Of a DNA stretch of 5,475 nt, positions 4,901-5,475 are shown one piece after another (the stretch's first letter is position 1; each line of letters begins with the position of its first letter). Below the pieces are notes generated by a model. That model did not search any database. It was given only the letters and a program-made list of their open reading frames with translations, and was not told where the DNA came from. The stretch is from Lachnospiraceae bacterium. Its GTDB lineage: Bacteria > Bacillota > Clostridia > Lachnospirales > Lachnospiraceae. The stretch is from positions 1 to 5,475 of the forward strand of contig JAFVAA010000161.1 in assembly GCA_017476305.1 (NCBI GenBank). The letters are read 5' to 3'. The translations under genes were made by a program, and so were the position numbers.

Positions 4901-5475
4901 GGAAACCGGTGCGATCAGCTCTGAGACCTCACCGATCGCCTGCTCTAACTTTTCCTTCTCAAACGGCAGGAAACTTAAACTCCTAAAATCAACCAGTCCA
5001 TTGTATCCAAACTCCGCATCTTTTCCCTTTGCCATCCCGCCAATCGGAGGAACCTTCGCGAACAGGATCCCTGCCGCACGCTCATCCTCTCCCAGTTCCA
5101 CGATCGGTGTATGTCCATCATAACGCTTTCGAAAATCCCTCCCCGGTTTGTAGTGATAATCATAGGAACCAGCTTCCAGTTCGAGTTCAGGACCATCGTA
5201 TTCCGGCAGAGTAACAGACGCAGTACAGCCAAAAGGAATCTCTATATGTACATCAAGCATTCCGTCCGGTTTGATACAGAAACTGCTGACATATTCACCG
5301 GACACGGACCGGTATCTGCAAAAAAGCCTCGGAATCCGGACATCCGGATGCGGTTCGATCACCGCACGCCTGTAACCCGGCTCGTCTGCACGGATTCCAG
5401 CAGCATAGGCATACATAAATTCCATCACAGAACCATACGAATAATGATTTAAAGAATTCATCCCTGTATCGGAAA
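4262..5475 (-). CDS. GH78-type alpha-L-rhamnosidase C-terminus fused to a beta-phosphoglucomutase-type HAD domain (5' partial)
   Basis: The frame is open at the right edge; the visible reading begins SDTGMNSLNHYSYGS, the conserved block near the end of the GH78 (alpha/alpha)6 barrel, so the catalytic core lies outside the window. Counting from the Met at 5461, residues 1-110 are the barrel end and C-terminal beta-domain. Residues 111-184 resemble the helical tail often found after it. Residues about 188-399 are a full HAD domain of beta-phosphoglucomutase type. It shows DLDGV (nucleophile D196, acid/base D198), H208 in YHYEAW, GVSR, GSSSKN, K332 in SKPHPE and E356-D357 in VVEDAVSG, with the same spacing as Lactococcus lactis beta-PGM D8, D10, H20, K145 and E169-D170. 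GH78 removes terminal alpha-L-rhamnose; beta-PGM converts beta-glucose-1-phosphate to glucose-6-phosphate. The HAD domain has no start codon of its own (CTT stands where Met is expected) and no ribosome binding site, so it is translated only as a fusion. Its substrate in this context is unknown. Confidence 0.85.
   Translation of the reverse strand, partial: SDTGMNSLNHYSYGSVMEFMYAYAAGIRADEPGYRRAVIEPHPDVRIPRLFCRYRSVSGEYVSSFCIKPDGMLDVHIEIPFGCTASVTLPEYDGPELELEAGSYDYHYKPGRDFRKRYDGHTPIVELGEDERAAGILFAKVPPIGGMAKGKDAEFGYNGLVDFRSLSFLPFEKEKLEQAIGEVSELIAPVSSLYDAVIFDLDGVICSTDKYHYEAWKELADELGIPFDLTVNDRLRGVSRMDSLEIILEKSEKEYSKSEKEAFAEQKNETYKKLLANMSEKDLSAEVRGTLDELRNRVKKLAIGSSSKNTPFILGQIGLGDYFDKVSDGNGITHSKPHPEVFLRAAELLGIRPERCLVVEDAVSGAAAGHAAGMYVACVGSASEERAGDYNLRSFSELLKFVE
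4692..4724 (-). repeat. short imperfect tandem repeat in the HAD cap coding region
   Basis: The 12-mer tccttttctgac (plus strand) occurs at 4692-4703 and again at 4713-4724, 21 bases apart (seven codons), and once more at 4629-4640. On the coding strand it encodes the SEK repeats in SEKEYSKSEKEAF and in MSEKDL. It is in frame and falls in a surface helix of the cap, so it is probably harmless low-complexity expansion. Confidence 0.6.

Overview
The window looks like a fragment of a motile, anaerobic gut Firmicute, most likely a Lachnospiraceae-type Clostridium relative. The reasons are strong AGGAGG-type ribosome binding sites, extended -10 promoters, a LytTR response regulator, a chemoreceptor with a Lys-rich N-terminus, and cytoplasmic rhamnoside-type glycosidases. 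The genus cannot be fixed from the sequence. Every supported gene lies on the minus strand, so the reading order is from the right edge to the left.

Right half (2394-5475): a carbohydrate-degradation gene pair. First comes the C-terminal part of a GH78-type alpha-L-rhamnosidase, open at the right edge and continuing in frame into a complete beta-phosphoglucomutase-type HAD domain. After 101 bases and a strong ribosome binding site comes a second glycosidase of a GH106-like family (TIM barrel, GATase-like middle, C-terminal jelly-roll domain). It appears to lack a large internal part of its barrel. Neither visible N-terminus carries a signal peptide, so the pair probably acts on imported plant-type rhamnosides or oligosaccharides.

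Middle (1802-2393): gene remains and a control region. A short decayed piece of a REC-HD-GYP cyclic-di-GMP phosphodiesterase follows the glycosidase stop. It is broken at the front, deleted in the middle and cut short at the end. Then come a weak possible terminator, an extended -10 promoter, and a leader of about 230 bases with two clean hairpins. The leader precedes an intact LytTR response regulator (1058-1801) that probably starts at TTG. No partner kinase is in the window. A strong intrinsic terminator (984-1040) ends this gene.

Left end (1-983): a chemoreceptor gene with its own promoter. It encodes only a cytoplasmic tail, one membrane helix and an extracellular sensor; the second membrane helix, HAMP and signalling domain are absent. 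The reading frame leaves recognisable receptor sequence at a perfect 15-base hairpin. It stops inside the -10 box of another promoter that points out of the left edge.

The unusual theme is that four of the five coding loci carry junctions or truncations: the GH78/beta-PGM fusion, the deleted GH106-like enzyme, the REC/HD-GYP remnant and the truncated receptor. Either this locus has suffered repeated deletions that mostly kept the frame, or the assembly is chimeric. I see no CRISPR array, tRNA, rRNA, transposase or defence system.
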